Source of the DNA: Ichthyophis bannanicus
Taxonomy: Eukaryota > Chordata > Amphibia > Gymnophiona > Ichthyophiidae
Assembly: GCA_033557465.1 (NCBI GenBank)
Contig: CM066035.1
Coordinates: 907,835,309 to 907,899,308 of the forward strand
Length of the DNA stretch: 64,000 nucleotides
Reading direction: 5' to 3'
Both the position numbers and the translations under genes were made by a program. Each line of letters opens with the position of its first letter. The first letter of the stretch is position 1. Below the pieces are notes generated by a model that saw only the letters and a program-made list of their open reading frames with translations, was not told where the DNA came from and did not search any database. This document shows positions 21,795 to 32,985 of the stretch, piece by piece.

Positions 21795-22205
21795 CCAAAG
21801 CAAATGGATTTTTTTGCGTCCACAGAAATTTCCTGTGTACTTCACATCGGGTCTGCTTCTGAAGGTCTGCTGTCATACTGACATAGCAAACAGGGCATTG
21901 CAAGCCAGTGCTCCATGCATCTCGCAAGCATCATGAGTTACTGAGAATTGGAAAACCACCTTTTAGTATCTGAGAAATAATTTTGATATATTCTGGTCAC
22001 AAGTAAAAGAACAGGCAAACAATCTGAACGCTGAAGAGACGGTCTGAACGCTGAAGAGACCTACTGCCCTGCAAGCGCAGAGCACCAACGCAGCGGGAAT
22101 CAAGTCACAGTGAGCAGCACACTGTTTGCACAGTTGAAGGTTTCTACATGTGCCAGTATTGTGAAGTTTTTGATGGTGCACTGACCACTTTTCATGGTCA
22201 ATGGG
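21795..22205. other. Unassigned sequence with a 21-bp duplication
   Basis: No gene. TCTGAACGCTGAAGAGAC occurs twice in tandem near 22022-22060. Confidence 0.45.
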
Positions 22206-22598
22206 CTTTGTTATAAGGCGTATAGGACGTGCATACTTTGGAAGAAAGATGGGAGAAGGGAGATATGATAGAAATGTTTAAATACATCTATGGCTTAAAT
22301 GCACAGGAGGAAAGCCTCTTACAAATGAAAGAAAGCTCTGCAATGAGGGGACATAGGATGAAGGTGAAAGGGGATAATATGCAGAAATATTTCTTTATGC
22401 AAAGAATGGTAGATGTGTGGAATAGTCTTCCAGTAGAGGTAGTAGAGACAAAGACTGTATCTGAATTCAAGAAAGCATGGGACAAACAGAGAAGATCTCT
22501 AAAGGAAAAAAGGGGCTATAAAGCATAATACTTGGTATGGAAGGGCAGACTGGATAGGCCGCGGTCTTAATCTGTCTGCCATCTTGTTTCTATGTTTT
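22206..22598 (+). mobile_element. CR1-B LINE 3' fragment
   Basis: An open segment (22229-22528, 99 codons) encodes LEERWEKGDMIEMFKYIYGL, ESSAMRGHRMKVKGDNMQKY and VWNSLPVEVVETKTVSEFKK, the C-terminus of CR1 ORF2. The 3' UTR ends GACTGGATAGGCCG and TTTCTATGTTTTTTA, the subfamily B end. It is 5'-truncated. Confidence 0.9.
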
Positions 22599-22599
22599 T

Positions 22600-23360
22600 T
22601 AACTATTTCTTTTATATTTGTTATATCTATGTTATATCTATGTTATATCTATGTTGTTATATTTGGTGAAGAAAACTTGCATTGCCATATGCAAGCTGGG
22701 AAATTTGTGACTGGGGAAAATTCAGGAGAAAGGGTTTTTCAATTCCGTGGAAGAGATGTTGATAGTAATGCATTAACTTCCCAGTGCAACATGACGCTGG
22801 GTATAATATGAGCTGGACAATCCCTCAGCAACATGAAGAATATACAGGACATCGATCTCACATTTCACATTACGTGTCCTGAAGTGTATAAGCTTATTTG
22901 ACTAAGTTTAACAATTTAAATCAAAACTTGCACTAGTGAGCACTACATTGGCTAAAGACATTTCTCTGGTCAAGGATGGGTCAAGCCAGACTGAATAGCA
23001 TTGAAGTGCTGCAGATTCACCAAGAGTCAATGCAGTAGATGATGAGGCGGTTGTAAATGAATTAATCAGCAGAGGTGCTGTAGGTAGGAACACATTCTTG
23101 ACAGTATAAAAGTACTGATCCCGCACCTTTTATGGATCTCTTACTTCTGGTTTTGTAATTATCACTAACATATGTAAACCTTAATAAACAGAAGGCATAA
23201 TAAAATGCAAGACTCTATTTTCTTTTTAGTGGTGGCATGGGGGAGAGGATATTGGGTTGTGTTCAGCACCCCTATTCGGCTCCTCTGCTTTGCAGTCTGT
23301 GCAACCCTTGCTCTATGGCAAGGCTTTTTGATAAGATCCTGGTTGACTTGAAATACTAAC
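22600..23360. other. Unassigned sequence with a 12-bp tandem repeat
   Basis: No gene. A short tandem of GTTATATCTAT units lies at 22618-22660. The rest is unremarkable. Confidence 0.45.
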
Positions 23361-23368
23361 TTCAGAAT

Positions 23369-23870
23369 TAAGGCCATCCCAAGAGTATCTGATGTCCTTG
23401 GTGAACCTTCAGACATGTGTCCCCCTCCAGGAAGAGCTCAAGGCCTTCCACCCCATTTCCCTTGCTTATCCCTGCTCCACAGTCCAACATCTCCCCTTCC
23501 CTTCCCTACTCCCCCACAATGGCCAGCTTCACCCTCTCTCTTCCTTATTCCCCAAGGTGTCCAGCATCTCATCCCCTATTCCCTTCTCTACTCCTCCCTT
23601 GCATGTCCAACATCTCATCTTTCCTTCCCCTCTCTCTACTGCAACTGCCACCATCACCCCCGCCATCCTACCTCCACCTGGGCTGAAAGAAACAAAATCA
23701 AATCATCATTGCTTGGGTCCTTCCAGCACAGATCCATAGTCAAGTGCTGCCATGCCCCACCCCTTCTGATGTAAATGTCCTCTCAGAGGGGGGACGAATG
23801 TGGCAGGGCTAGAGTGCAAAGTTCCACCCTAGGCAGATGCTTAGGCTGCCTAGTGGTAGGACTGGCTCTG
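23369..23870. mobile_element. Small non-autonomous hAT element with C-rich repeats
   Basis: TTCAGAAT at 23361-23368 is perfectly repeated at 23871-23878, an 8-bp duplication. The right end (inverse CAGAGCCAGTCCTACCAC) is hAT-like, and the left end (TAAGGCCATCCCAAGAG) aligns to it imperfectly. The interior holds degenerate C/T-rich repeats with recurring CCAACATCTCATC-type words (23470-23640). No transposase is present. Proline-rich open frames here follow from composition. Confidence 0.6.
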
Positions 23871-23878
23871 TTCAGAAT

Positions 23879-24908
23879 GTCCTGTGAATGTTGAGCCTTT
23901 AGGACAAGTGAGCCAGAATCCATGGGCCAAGAATAAATAATTGATTTTCGAAGGAGTGAATCTAGCTGGCATTTCTTCTATTTAGCAATTCCTTTTTTAA
24001 ACGCTTCCACCTTAACCTCCAGTTTCCCTGCTATGACTCATATTCCCTAGACAATTACTAATCATGTAGTCCAATTATGTGTCATCAAAATGCAAATATT
24101 GATGTGTATTGTCTCTATCACGCCAGGAAGCTTTTGATCCACAAAACCAATCACAACCCTTTTCTCTTCTTCTTACTCCCTGAAGATGTCAATCTTTGAT
24201 GGGCTTAAACAGGTGCAGGCTATTGATCTTTAATGCTGCGTTCAAGCAACATCTTAAAATCATCTTGTGTGTTCGATGACGACAGGACAGGAGACAATGA
24301 ATTACAGCAATGCCGTCTCTGTTCTCCCAGAAAATTGCAGAACTTTATGAGGTCTGATTCATGTTAAAGATGATGGTGGTGTGGAGTTTCATGCTTTCAG
24401 TGCTAGGTGCATCCAGTCCATGTGTGTGTTCAGAAATGGATTGCCGGGTGCCCTTTGCTTCTCCCGGCTGGACTGTGCTCGTTCCAGATGGGAATATTCA
24501 AACTTGTCAAGATATTGATACCAGAAAGAATGTAAAGAAAATAACAGCTCTGGTTGGATTTAGCTGTACTTAACAGCAATGAGCTTGATTTAGCATTTGA
24601 AACGTATGAGTATCACTGTTTCCATCTTAACGATTGCTGTTAAAGCTCACCCATTTGAAACCTGTGATATTTTTCTGTATTTGTTACTAATGTTATTAGT
24701 TCATATATATTTTACACTTACAATATGTTTTTCTCCTCCCATGTTTAATGTACGTGCTTGCACTTTTTGGTATATTTAGCTGTGCTGCAACAGAAGATTG
24801 GAAATACTAAATGTTCCCTGTAAGACGTGTGGTGTACAGGGGGCTGTATGTATGTCAGATTACTGCATATTGGACACATAAATGTATAATAGGCCATTTC
24901 TGCACACA
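23879..24908. other. Unassigned sequence
   Basis: No gene or recognised repeat. A 70-codon frame at 24361-24573 has a hydrophobic start and several cysteines but no support as a gene. Confidence 0.45.
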
Positions 24909-25320
24909 GGGACATGTTCACTAACCTCTGTGCTACTAAAGCGCCTGTGGACCTCGTTATTAGCATGGGGGTTCAGTGCTAACTTCAGGGGTGTGTGCTC
25001 CTGTCCTGCTGCAGTTAGTGCGGGGCCCTGGACGTGGCACTGTGCAAGCCAGCATGTAGGTGCACTGAATGCCACATATTGAGATGGCTTTAAGTGCACC
25101 CTCACAAATGGCATCAAGCACGATTAGCACAAACCACTAATATCCATGGTAGCCATGATGAGTTGGCAACGCCTCCATTCTGTCTATGTCCTGTCCAGTC
25201 CCCATCACAGGGTAGTGTGGGATTTTTAGCATAGAGGCGCCATGCTACTTCTTAGCATGGCACCCAAACCACATGGTAACCCCTGCGATTCCGGGTGGTG
25301 CACTTTAGTAAACATGCCCC
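24909..25320. mobile_element. Harbinger-like MITE
   Basis: The left end GGGACATGTTCACTAACC and the right-end inverse GGGGCATGTTTACTAAAG match the termini of the 3.3-kb element at 6835-10159. The interior has no coding sequence. No intact TAA duplication is visible, so this is an older copy. Confidence 0.5.
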
Positions 25321-26069
25321 ATAATGCACTCTCTTACCTACAGAAATGTCTTTCAGAATTACACTTCCTATGTGCAAGACACATGCTAACCACTGGGCCG
25401 AAAGACTGGGCTGAAACTTACTTAGAAAAAATAAATCTTTAAGGTGCCTACATACAGGGGCGGCCCAAGGGGAGTGCGGGGCCATATGCGGAGACTCAGT
25501 GCAGGACCTCATTTGCATAAGGTGCATCATTTGCATAAATATTTGCATAATGTTACCATAATCTAACTTTTAGTAAACATGCCTCTTAATGAGTGTATGG
25601 ATAAAGAAAGACTAAAAGATTTCTGTATTACTATAATCCAGTGTCAACCGCCAGGCACATTAGGAACTACTACAAACACTGCTCATTTAGAACCCATAGC
25701 AAACCCGTCATATCCTAACAGCACTACCAGGACTCACAAAGCACCATACTACCTATCAAACGGCAACACTGCAAATATTAAACCAATACATTTCAGAGAA
25801 TAACAATACATGACCTACTGGGGAAAGAGAACAAGTGGCAATGTCAAATAGGAATTACATAAACAGAATACCTCAGCTGAGTTACACATGCAGAACATAA
25901 ACCATCACCAAACAAGGAATCACAATTTAGAAACAGGAAGACAATAATTAAACTGGGAACCCCAAAAGCCAAACTTGGAATGTACAACACTGTAGAAATA
26001 AAACTATAAATTAATTTCCTCTTGTACTAAACAAAGCACAGACGTTAATGATGTACATTTCCTAGAGCT

Positions 26070-26916
26070 ATGTAATAACACTAATTTTCCACGTCAGTTT
26101 CCAGAGGGTAAATAAACTGAATATAATACAAATGATCCCTCCACGTAATTAGAATTGTGTACTCTAATAACGATCAGTCTTTCAACATCTCAAAAAGCAT
26201 AGCATGTCTTCTACTGGCTGTATGAATAGCTGCAACCCTTAGTCATATGTATCAAAAAGCAACTATTAATAAAGGGATTATAGAATGTAAAGACATGTGG
26301 TAAAGAAAAAAGGGGTACATGAGTCTCAGACTTCTCATGGCACTGGCAAACAGACAAAGTCCAAGCCAAAGTGCCCGTTTGCATCAACGACCCATGTGTA
26401 TTGTACCCTTTGCAAGATTAATATTGATGTTGATGTTGAATAAACTTGATGTTCAATAAACCTAACGATATTGAATATTGAATACTGATGCTTATCTGAA
26501 ACAAATGTAGAAATCCCCAACGCTAACTCTCGGCGCAGTTCCTGTGTTTCACTGGTGAGTTTCTTCAGGGGGTTGTTTTACAATCAGTTAAGCATTATAA
26601 GTAACAAGTGATGCTTCAGTTTCTGGCATTTGTGAGCGTTCAGCTTCCAATAGTCTTAGAAAACTCTTAATTCATCCATTACTTGGTGTGGTCTCAAGCA
26701 CACAAAAACGCCGCGCACCTTTTTTCTTTACCACATGTCTTTACATTCTATAATCCCTTTATTAATAGTTGCTTTTTGATACATATGACTAAGGGTTGCA
26801 GCTATTCATACAGCCAGTAGAAGACATGCTATGCTTTTTGAGATATTGAAAGACTGATCGTTATTAGAGTACACAATTCTAATTACGTGGAGGGATCATT
26901 TGTATTATATTCAGTT
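26070..26916. mobile_element. Snap-back Penelope-like element in hAT copy 2
   Basis: The insert is bounded by a perfect 14-bp duplication, CATTTCCTAGAGCT (26056-26069 and 26917-26930), and copy 1 of the host hAT has a single uninterrupted version of that site. About 200 bp at the left (26115-26320) is inverted at the right (26715-26912). The left end carries about 45 extra bases outside the inverted repeat. This geometry (inverted terminal repeats, one-sided extension, variable target duplication) is that of Penelope-like elements. I see no protein domain inside, so family assignment rests on structure. Confidence 0.6.
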
Positions 26917-27339
26917 CATTTCCTAGAGCTGACATATTCTAGTTAATAAATTCAAAATAAAGAGATATTTTTCTACCTTTTGTGCATTTTTTTTCAGTTG
27001 CAATTGCTTCAGCTACTTTCTTCTGGTTTCTTCGTGTCTTCTGCTAACTCTCCATCGTCTGCTGTCCATTTGTCCTTTCTTCTCTCTTCTAGTTTTTTTC
27101 CATCCTCTCTCTACATCTGCTTTAACATACTAATCTTTCTCCATTTGCTCTTTCCTCATTCCTATTTCATCCACTCAAATTTTACCCCTCCATCCTCAAT
27201 CCCCACTTACTCTCCCAATATCCGGCCAATTGTAAATTTGTCTTCCCTCCCACACAAAATATTTTTTCCCTCTTCATTTCACTCTCCCAGCTCCATCCCA
27301 TTCTAATCCTCCCCCAACATCAGCTCCCTTCTAGTTCCA

Positions 27340-28425
27340 GCCCCACCCTGCATCCGCTCCCTTCTAGTCCCTGCATCAGCCCATTTCCAGTCCTAGCCCC
27401 CCATCAGCCCATTTCCAATCCTATCCTAGCCCCACCATCAGCCCATTTCCAGTCCTAGCTCCCCCATCCATTTCCAGTCCTATCCGAGTCCCTCCATCAG
27501 CTCATTTCCAATCCCAGCCCCTATCAGCCCATTTCTAGTCCTTTCCTAGCCCCACCATCAGCCCATGTCAAATCCTAGCCCCCCTCCACTCAGCCCATTT
27601 TCAATCCAAGCCCCCCATGAGCCTACTTCCAGTTCTAGCCGCTCCATGAGTCCATTTCAATTCAAACCCCCACTACAGCCCATTTCCAATCTTAGCACCC
27701 CCCAACAGCCCATTTCCAAACCTATCCTAGCCCCTCCATTAGCCCATTTCCTGTCCTAGCCCCCCCACTCAGCCCATTTCCAGTTCTAGCTCCCTCCCCT
27801 CACAGCCCATTTCCATTCCAAGCCCCCTCCCCATCAGCTATTTGCAGTTTAAGCCCCCCTTCCACTCAGCCCATTTCCATTCCAAGCCCCCGTCCCCATC
27901 AGCTATTTGCAGTTCAGGCCCCCCTTCCACTAAGCCCATTTCCAGTCCTAGCAACCCCCAGCCCATTACCAGAACTAAGCCCCCCCCACAACCCATTACC
28001 AGTCCTAAGCCCCCATCAGCCTACTTCCAGTCCTAGCCCCCCACATAGCCTATTACCAGTCCTAACGCCCCCCATCAGCCCTTTACCAGTCCAAATCCCC
28101 CCATAGCCCATTACCAGTCCAAATCCCCCCATCAGCCCACTTTCAGTCCTAACCCCCATCACCCCATTTTCAGTCTTAGCCCCCTAAGCCCATTACCAAT
28201 CCTACCCCCCCATCAGCCCATTTCCAGTCTTAGCCCCCCGCCCCCATAGCCCATTACCAGTCCTAATGCCCCCATCAGCCCATTTCCAGTCCTCGCCCCC
28301 CATAGCCCATTACCAGTCCAACTCCCCCCCATCAGCCCACTTCCAGTCCTAACCCCCATAACCCCATTTCCAGTCCTAGCCCCCCCATAGCTCATTACCT
28401 GTCCTAACCCCCCCATCAGCCCAGC
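27340..28425 (+). repeat. Minisatellite array in hAT copy 2
   Basis: Tandem units like those of copy 1 (CCCATTTCCAGTCCTAG plus C-rich spacer). As in copy 1, CATTTCCAG-type units lie on the left and CATTACCAG-type units on the right, so the gradient predates the two insertions. Confidence 0.9.
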
Positions 28426-28440
28426 TAGATAAAAAAAACC

Positions 28441-28712
28441 ACAAACCGGCTGCTGCTGCCGCCATGGCAGCGGCAGAATCGAGCACCCCGCGGGGCCCCC
28501 CCTGCCCTGCAGAATCCTCCTTTCAGCATCAGCTCCCAAAGCGCAGGCTTTTCAGAGCCATGAAGGGAGAAGCTCTCCCTTCGCGGCTCTGGCAGCCGAC
28601 GCTGAGGGAGTTGATGCTTTAAGGAGGATTCTGCAGGGCAGGGGGGGGCCCCGCGGGGTGCTCGATTCTACCACTGCCACGGCGGCAGCGGCAGCTGGTT
28701 TGTGTTTTTTGT
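28441..28712. repeat. GC-rich hairpin near right end of hAT copy 2
   Basis: Arms of about 125 bp are inverted copies: GCAGAATCGAGCACCCCGCG and GCCCTGCAGAATCCTCCTTT on the left recur as their complements on the right, closing around the palindrome GGGAGAAGCTCTCCC at 28564-28578. It sits between the minisatellite and the terminal repeat in both well-preserved copies. Confidence 0.8.
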
Positions 28713-28828
28713 TAATCTAGCTGGGCTGACCGCTGATGCAAGATGTTTTTTGCGCAGGGCCCCCTGAAACGCGGGGCCCTGTGCAAAAAACATTCTCGCT
28801 CAATGGACGGGCTGGCCCTGCCTACATA

Positions 28829-29768
28829 TGGCAAATTTACAACCTTCAGACCATATCTGTTCAATCTACAATTAAAATCCATCTTTTTCTGTATTTAAGA
28901 TACCTTGGAGTTACATTGGACCAACGTCTGGATATGAAACATCACATAAATAACATAGTCAAAGCTGTATACTTCAAAATACGCTCGCTTAGGCATATGC
29001 GCTCCCTGTTGGACCCGGATGACTTCCGAACCATATACCAAGCGCTAATCCTGCCACACTTCGACTTTGCAAATGCCATATTACAAGGTCTCCCTCAATC
29101 CACTCTTAGCCCATTACAGATGGCCATGAATGCCGCAGCAAGAGTCCTTTATGGAGCCTCCAGAAGCGACCACGTAACTCCCATTCTTAAACAGCTTCAC
29201 TGGCTCCCCATCCATGGGAGGATCATCTTTAAAACCCTAGTCCTATCATTCAAGGCAATCAAGGGTATCTCATCCTCCTCACTCACAGATCTGATTCACA
29301 CTGTACCCCCCAACAGATCCAGAAGAGCAACAGCCGTAAACCTACTGACAACCTCTAAGGCGTCGACAAAGTGCAACATGACAACCTCAAACAGAGCCTT
29401 CAGTTTCTATGTCCCCAAATGCTGGAACGCTCTACCCTCCGATATAAGGGCCATTACTGACCTACTCCAGTTCAGGAAGGCACTCAAATACCACCTCTTC
29501 CTTCAATACTACCCTACCAGCAATTGAACCAGAGGAAGTGACCCACTCATGAAACACACCATGCCGTTCTTTATATTATTAAGACTCTATTCTGTTCTAT
29601 GTAATTATCTCATGTATATAGTTTACCCCGGTTCTCCAAGTTTGTACTCCTGTTCGATGTAAACCAAACAGCTTGTTGTTATGGTCTTTATGTTATAATG
29701 TAAACCGCGCTGATGCCGAATAGTGCGGTATATAAGAACTTGTAATAAATAAATAAAATAAATAAACA
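28829..29768 (+). pseudogene. L2-like LINE ORF2 C-terminus and 3' end
   Basis: An open frame of about 230 codons (28840-29527) encodes YLGVTLDQRLDMKHHINNIV, IRSLRHMRSLLDPDDFRTIY, LILPHFDFANAILQGLPQST, AARVLYGASRSDHVTPILKQ, LHWLPIHGRIIFKTLVLSFK and AFSFYVPKCWNALPSDIRAI. This is the region after the RT palm in L2-clade LINEs. RT motifs are missing and the 5' side stops at the hAT boundary. The 3' UTR ends GTAAACCGCGCTGATGCCGA, TAGTGCGGTATATAAGAA and an AATAAATA tail. It is the best L2 C-terminus in the window and the probable source of the tail shared with the SINEs. Confidence 0.85.
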
Positions 29769-29769
29769 A

Positions 29770-30385
29770 TAAAAGTTTCGGGGACTGGATCCTTTGATAA
29801 TCCCATCCATTGTTGAAAAACGTCAACTCTTGAAAACGTCTTCCAAAGTTTGGTATTTCACTATATTGACTTTTATCACTGAAGGCTACTTTACAGCATG
29901 GCCCTGTTATTTTGGATTCTTATGGCTACTTTCTGCAGCCCTGTTATGTGCAAACTCAGTGTTACTCAAGTCCGGAAACCACAGGAGAGTGGCTTGGCAG
30001 TTGTGGTCACTTAGCGTTTTCCCTTTTTTCTCGTCTCTTTGAGGATGATGCAGAAAGGTTTGGCGCAGCAGTTTTCTGGTGATTTTCCCACCCTAGGCTT
30101 GCTCTCCAATGCAGAAAGCAAGTTAGTGTGGGAAAAGTTGCCAGAAAAAGCAGTACGCTAAAGTACAGCACAGTGGGAATGCAAATCGCATGCAAACTGC
30201 TGCATAATTAATTTCCTAGCGATGTAAAAAACTGCACGTTCAGCACCGATTTTTACATTATATTTAATGCTGTATCTTCATGACAGCTTCCGGGAGGTGT
30301 AAAGATCCAGCTGGGTACAGAAGGACCATATGCCTTCAGAAAAGCGATGGGGGGAGGGGGTGATTGCCCCGGGACACTGCCCTCC
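29770..30385. other. Unassigned sequence with a short inverted repeat
   Basis: No gene. CAGTTTTCTGGTGATTTTCCC near 30070 pairs imperfectly with GGGAAAAGTTGCCAGAAAAAG near 30130, possibly a small MITE. Confidence 0.45.
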
Positions 30386-30389
30386 CCCC

Positions 30390-30580
30390 GTCAGGTACCA
30401 AAAATCATTGGTGACCTGTGACCCCCAGTCCCTCCTACCGTTTCACAAAAAAATCATTGGTGACCCATGAGCCCTGAAGCCTCTCCCCCCCCCTCTTTCA
30501 CACATCTATTGGTGGCCCATAGGCTCCAAAGCCCCCCAGCCTCTCAGAAAGGTCATTGGTGGATCTGTCGGCCTCCAATA
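30390..30580. repeat. Degenerate tandem repeat (about 50-60 bp units)
   Basis: Four diverged units share TCATTGGTGACC/GGCC, a following CATGAGCCC-type word, CCTCC and TTTCACA (near 30400, 30445, 30505 and 30550). The purpose is unknown. Confidence 0.6.
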
Positions 30581-30584
30581 ATCC

Positions 30585-32225
30585 TCCCTGCTCCTCATGG
30601 TGCCTTTAAGTGAACTGGAGGCAGGAGCGATTCCTATATGCTCCTGCCTCCCCTGCCGCCATTCCTGAAAACGCCAGCATCTGAGCACGTGCAGTTCATC
30701 CAAGAAATGCACTGGGGGAGCGGGGAGTGGGGGGGGAGGCGGTCTACCAAATAAGGAAGAAAATTGCTGAGACACACAATGTGGGTGGGGTTAGTAGACC
30801 TTTGCTGTTTTGTTAACAAAAGAAAGTTCATAAAATTACAAAAAGAGAAAAATACCATACAAATGATCCAGCAGAAGGGGTCTATAGCTCAATAATCAAG
30901 GCAACTGGTTGCAAGTTTTCAAATTTTGGTTACTTGGAAAACATGCTCTCCAAATGTTGTTCTTGATCTTTAATCTTCACAAAGGAAAGAGTGTCCTCTT
31001 AACCTGCACTTAACTTCCTGAATTACAATTTCTTTTGAGATTTCGTACCCAGTAAATCCACTGTGCACAGTGAAACGGATGTATCCGTGAAGATAGTGTG
31101 CAGGTGTTCTCAAAAGATAAATGAATCTCAGACTGTAGCAAGCATCTGCTAATTGAATGAGGTTAGGCAGGAATGTGGAAGGGTGGAGACTTTAGCTAGT
31201 TGAATTACATGTTATTACTAAATGAAAATAATGGTTAAAATAAAATACAAATTATGTAAATGATGGACCTTCAGAGAAGTGCTTTCCATGCAGTTGGAGT
31301 CATGAAAAGACGTCAATAACAAATCTCTCTCACCTCAAAAGGAAAAAGGGCAATTTTTAATATTAGCATTTACATATTTCTGTGCTAAAGCCAGAGGTCT
31401 AATCTCTCCCTGCTTCTTGACCCAAGTTTGTCAACGAGCAGTTTGACTCAAACTCATCCACCTTCCTATTTCTCCCACCCACCAGCTCTGCCATCCCTGG
31501 CTCAAAGTCTTGGCAGAAGATAAGTTACTCTCTAGGACGTCTCTAGCTGCCTCCCGTGCATGATCATTTATCTTCTTCCCCACTGCTGGGGCTGCGTAGC
31601 CCATCACACATGGCAAGTGAATGTTTATAGTCCTAAATGTGTTTTAATCCTGGTTTGAGTCTGCCAGAAAGACAATTAGTGCGCTCCACGTTATTTTTTT
31701 TTGTTTCTCCCTGGTCATTGATGCCGAAGTAAAACACACCATATCTGCAGCATCATCCAGTCCCGCTTGACTGAAATTATAATTATTTATTAGACTTGGA
31801 AGTGTTGTCCTTTTGAAAGTGTAATAAATATTTATGTGGTTTGCTAACCGTATTTGGAGTGCTTCCAGTCAAACATAAGAGCAAATGGCATTTTGAACAT
31901 AATGGCAAGATGAAATAGCATTGTACAGTTTTAAAATTATTAGGACAGCAAGATTTGATAGAGAGGCGGGGTAAGGGGGTGGTAATGCTAGATACCCAAA
32001 ATAAGAAGAGGATATTTATTTTCCACAGGAAGCTCTGCTCAGCACATTGTGCGCATCATAGATTTATAATTCTGAATGGCAGCTTATGTATTTTAGAGCA
32101 GCTCCAATTTATCATGCATGTTGTTGGAGATGAACACATGGACTATTAAAGGAGCGTACGAGCTGGATGTGCAAAAATAAACTGAGCCCCCAGGTTTTGG
32201 AAATAATTGAAATTTATTTTGATTT
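30585..32225. other. Unassigned sequence
   Basis: No gene, transposon terminus or clear tandem structure. Short open frames have no family motifs. A tRNA-like string near 30880 is too diverged to call. Confidence 0.5.
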
Positions 32226-32234
32226 AGCTCAGGT

Positions 32235-32405
32235 CTTGTCAGTAGCAGGTCAAAACGAATTACGTTCAGGGATGCCAAATATTTACCTGTCCCCGGAGGG
32301 CTTGCAATCTAAATTTGGACTCGAGTCAATGGAAGGTTAAATGACCTGCCAAGGTCCCAAAGAACATCAGTGGGATTTGAACTCTGGCTACTGCTGCGGT
32401 CAACA
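32235..32405 (-). mobile_element. CORE-type tRNA-derived SINE, diverged
   Basis: On the minus strand: GAGTTCAAATCCCACTGATG (degenerate Pol III B box), then GGGACCTTGGCAGGTCATTT, AACCTTCCATTGACTCGAGT and TAGATTGCAAGCCCTCCGGG. This order (B box, 'cttgggcaagtcacttaacc' core, 'agattgtaagccct' segment) is that of CORE/MIR-like SINEs. The A box and 3' tail are not recognisable. Confidence 0.65.
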
Positions 32406-32409
32406 ATAG

Positions 32410-32985
32410 TATTTTGAATAGAGATGAATTTCGTTTGAAGTGACGTGTCCTATTTCATTTCTTTTATATTAGCTGAATTCTCTCTCACACCACTCATAAA
32501 ACCTGTCTTTAAAAATATGGCCCCTGTGGACTTTCTCTTCCGAGGACCCTCCCAGCTTACTTGCTGTCCCTGACATTCAAAGGTACGAAAGTGATCTCCA
32601 GTTGCTCCTGTCCTGCTGGTATTGTTTTCCAAAATGGTTCTAGCCTCAGGTCAGTCAATGCCCTTATGGAGGGTGCTACCAGTGGGGGCAGGAGCTATTG
32701 TGGATTACTTCTACTCCTTTGGACTCTGAGGGAGCCTGCCAAAGTAGGGAGATAGAAGCAAGTCTGGAGAGTTTAAAAAAATTCTTTCCTACGCAATGGA
32801 ATGTTGGCAAAAAATTATATATAAGGAGTTGACGATGTCTATCTGTCTGGCAGCAAAATAGTTCTCTGAAAATGTAGCAGAACAGGACTAACCAATTATG
32901 GCATGGGGAAAAATTGGTTAAAAAGACACACCAAATTAAAAAATGGGTCAAATCAGACCCAAAGCATTTCTATGGGAGAAGTAAC
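32410..32985. other. Unassigned sequence
   Basis: No gene or recognised repeat. Confidence 0.45.

Larger units (their letters stand above)
25455..28820 (+). mobile_element. Non-autonomous hAT element with internal minisatellite, copy 2
   Basis: Begins CAGGGGCGGCCC and ends GGGCTGGCCCTG, flanked by a perfect 8-bp duplication CCTACATA (25447-25454 and 28821-28828). Its order of parts equals copy 1: AT-rich left region, pyrimidine-rich block, tandem array (27340-28425), GC-rich hairpin (28441-28712) and right terminus with GCGGGGCCCTGTGCAAAAAA-type sequence. A snap-back PLE (26070-26916) is inserted in the left region; without it the element is about 2.5 kb. No transposase is visible. Confidence 0.85.

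Noticed and set aside
23392..23774. Proline-rich frames in three registers
   Set aside because: All three registers are open because of the C/T-rich degenerate repeat in a small hAT element.
28736..28840. Start codon of the L2 frame at 28736
   Set aside because: That start lies inside the hAT right end; LINE similarity begins only after the target duplication at 28828.
30880..30945. tRNA-like string TATAGCTCAATAATCAAGGC
   Set aside because: Only the A-box-like part is acceptable; the B-box region is too diverged to support a tRNA or SINE call.
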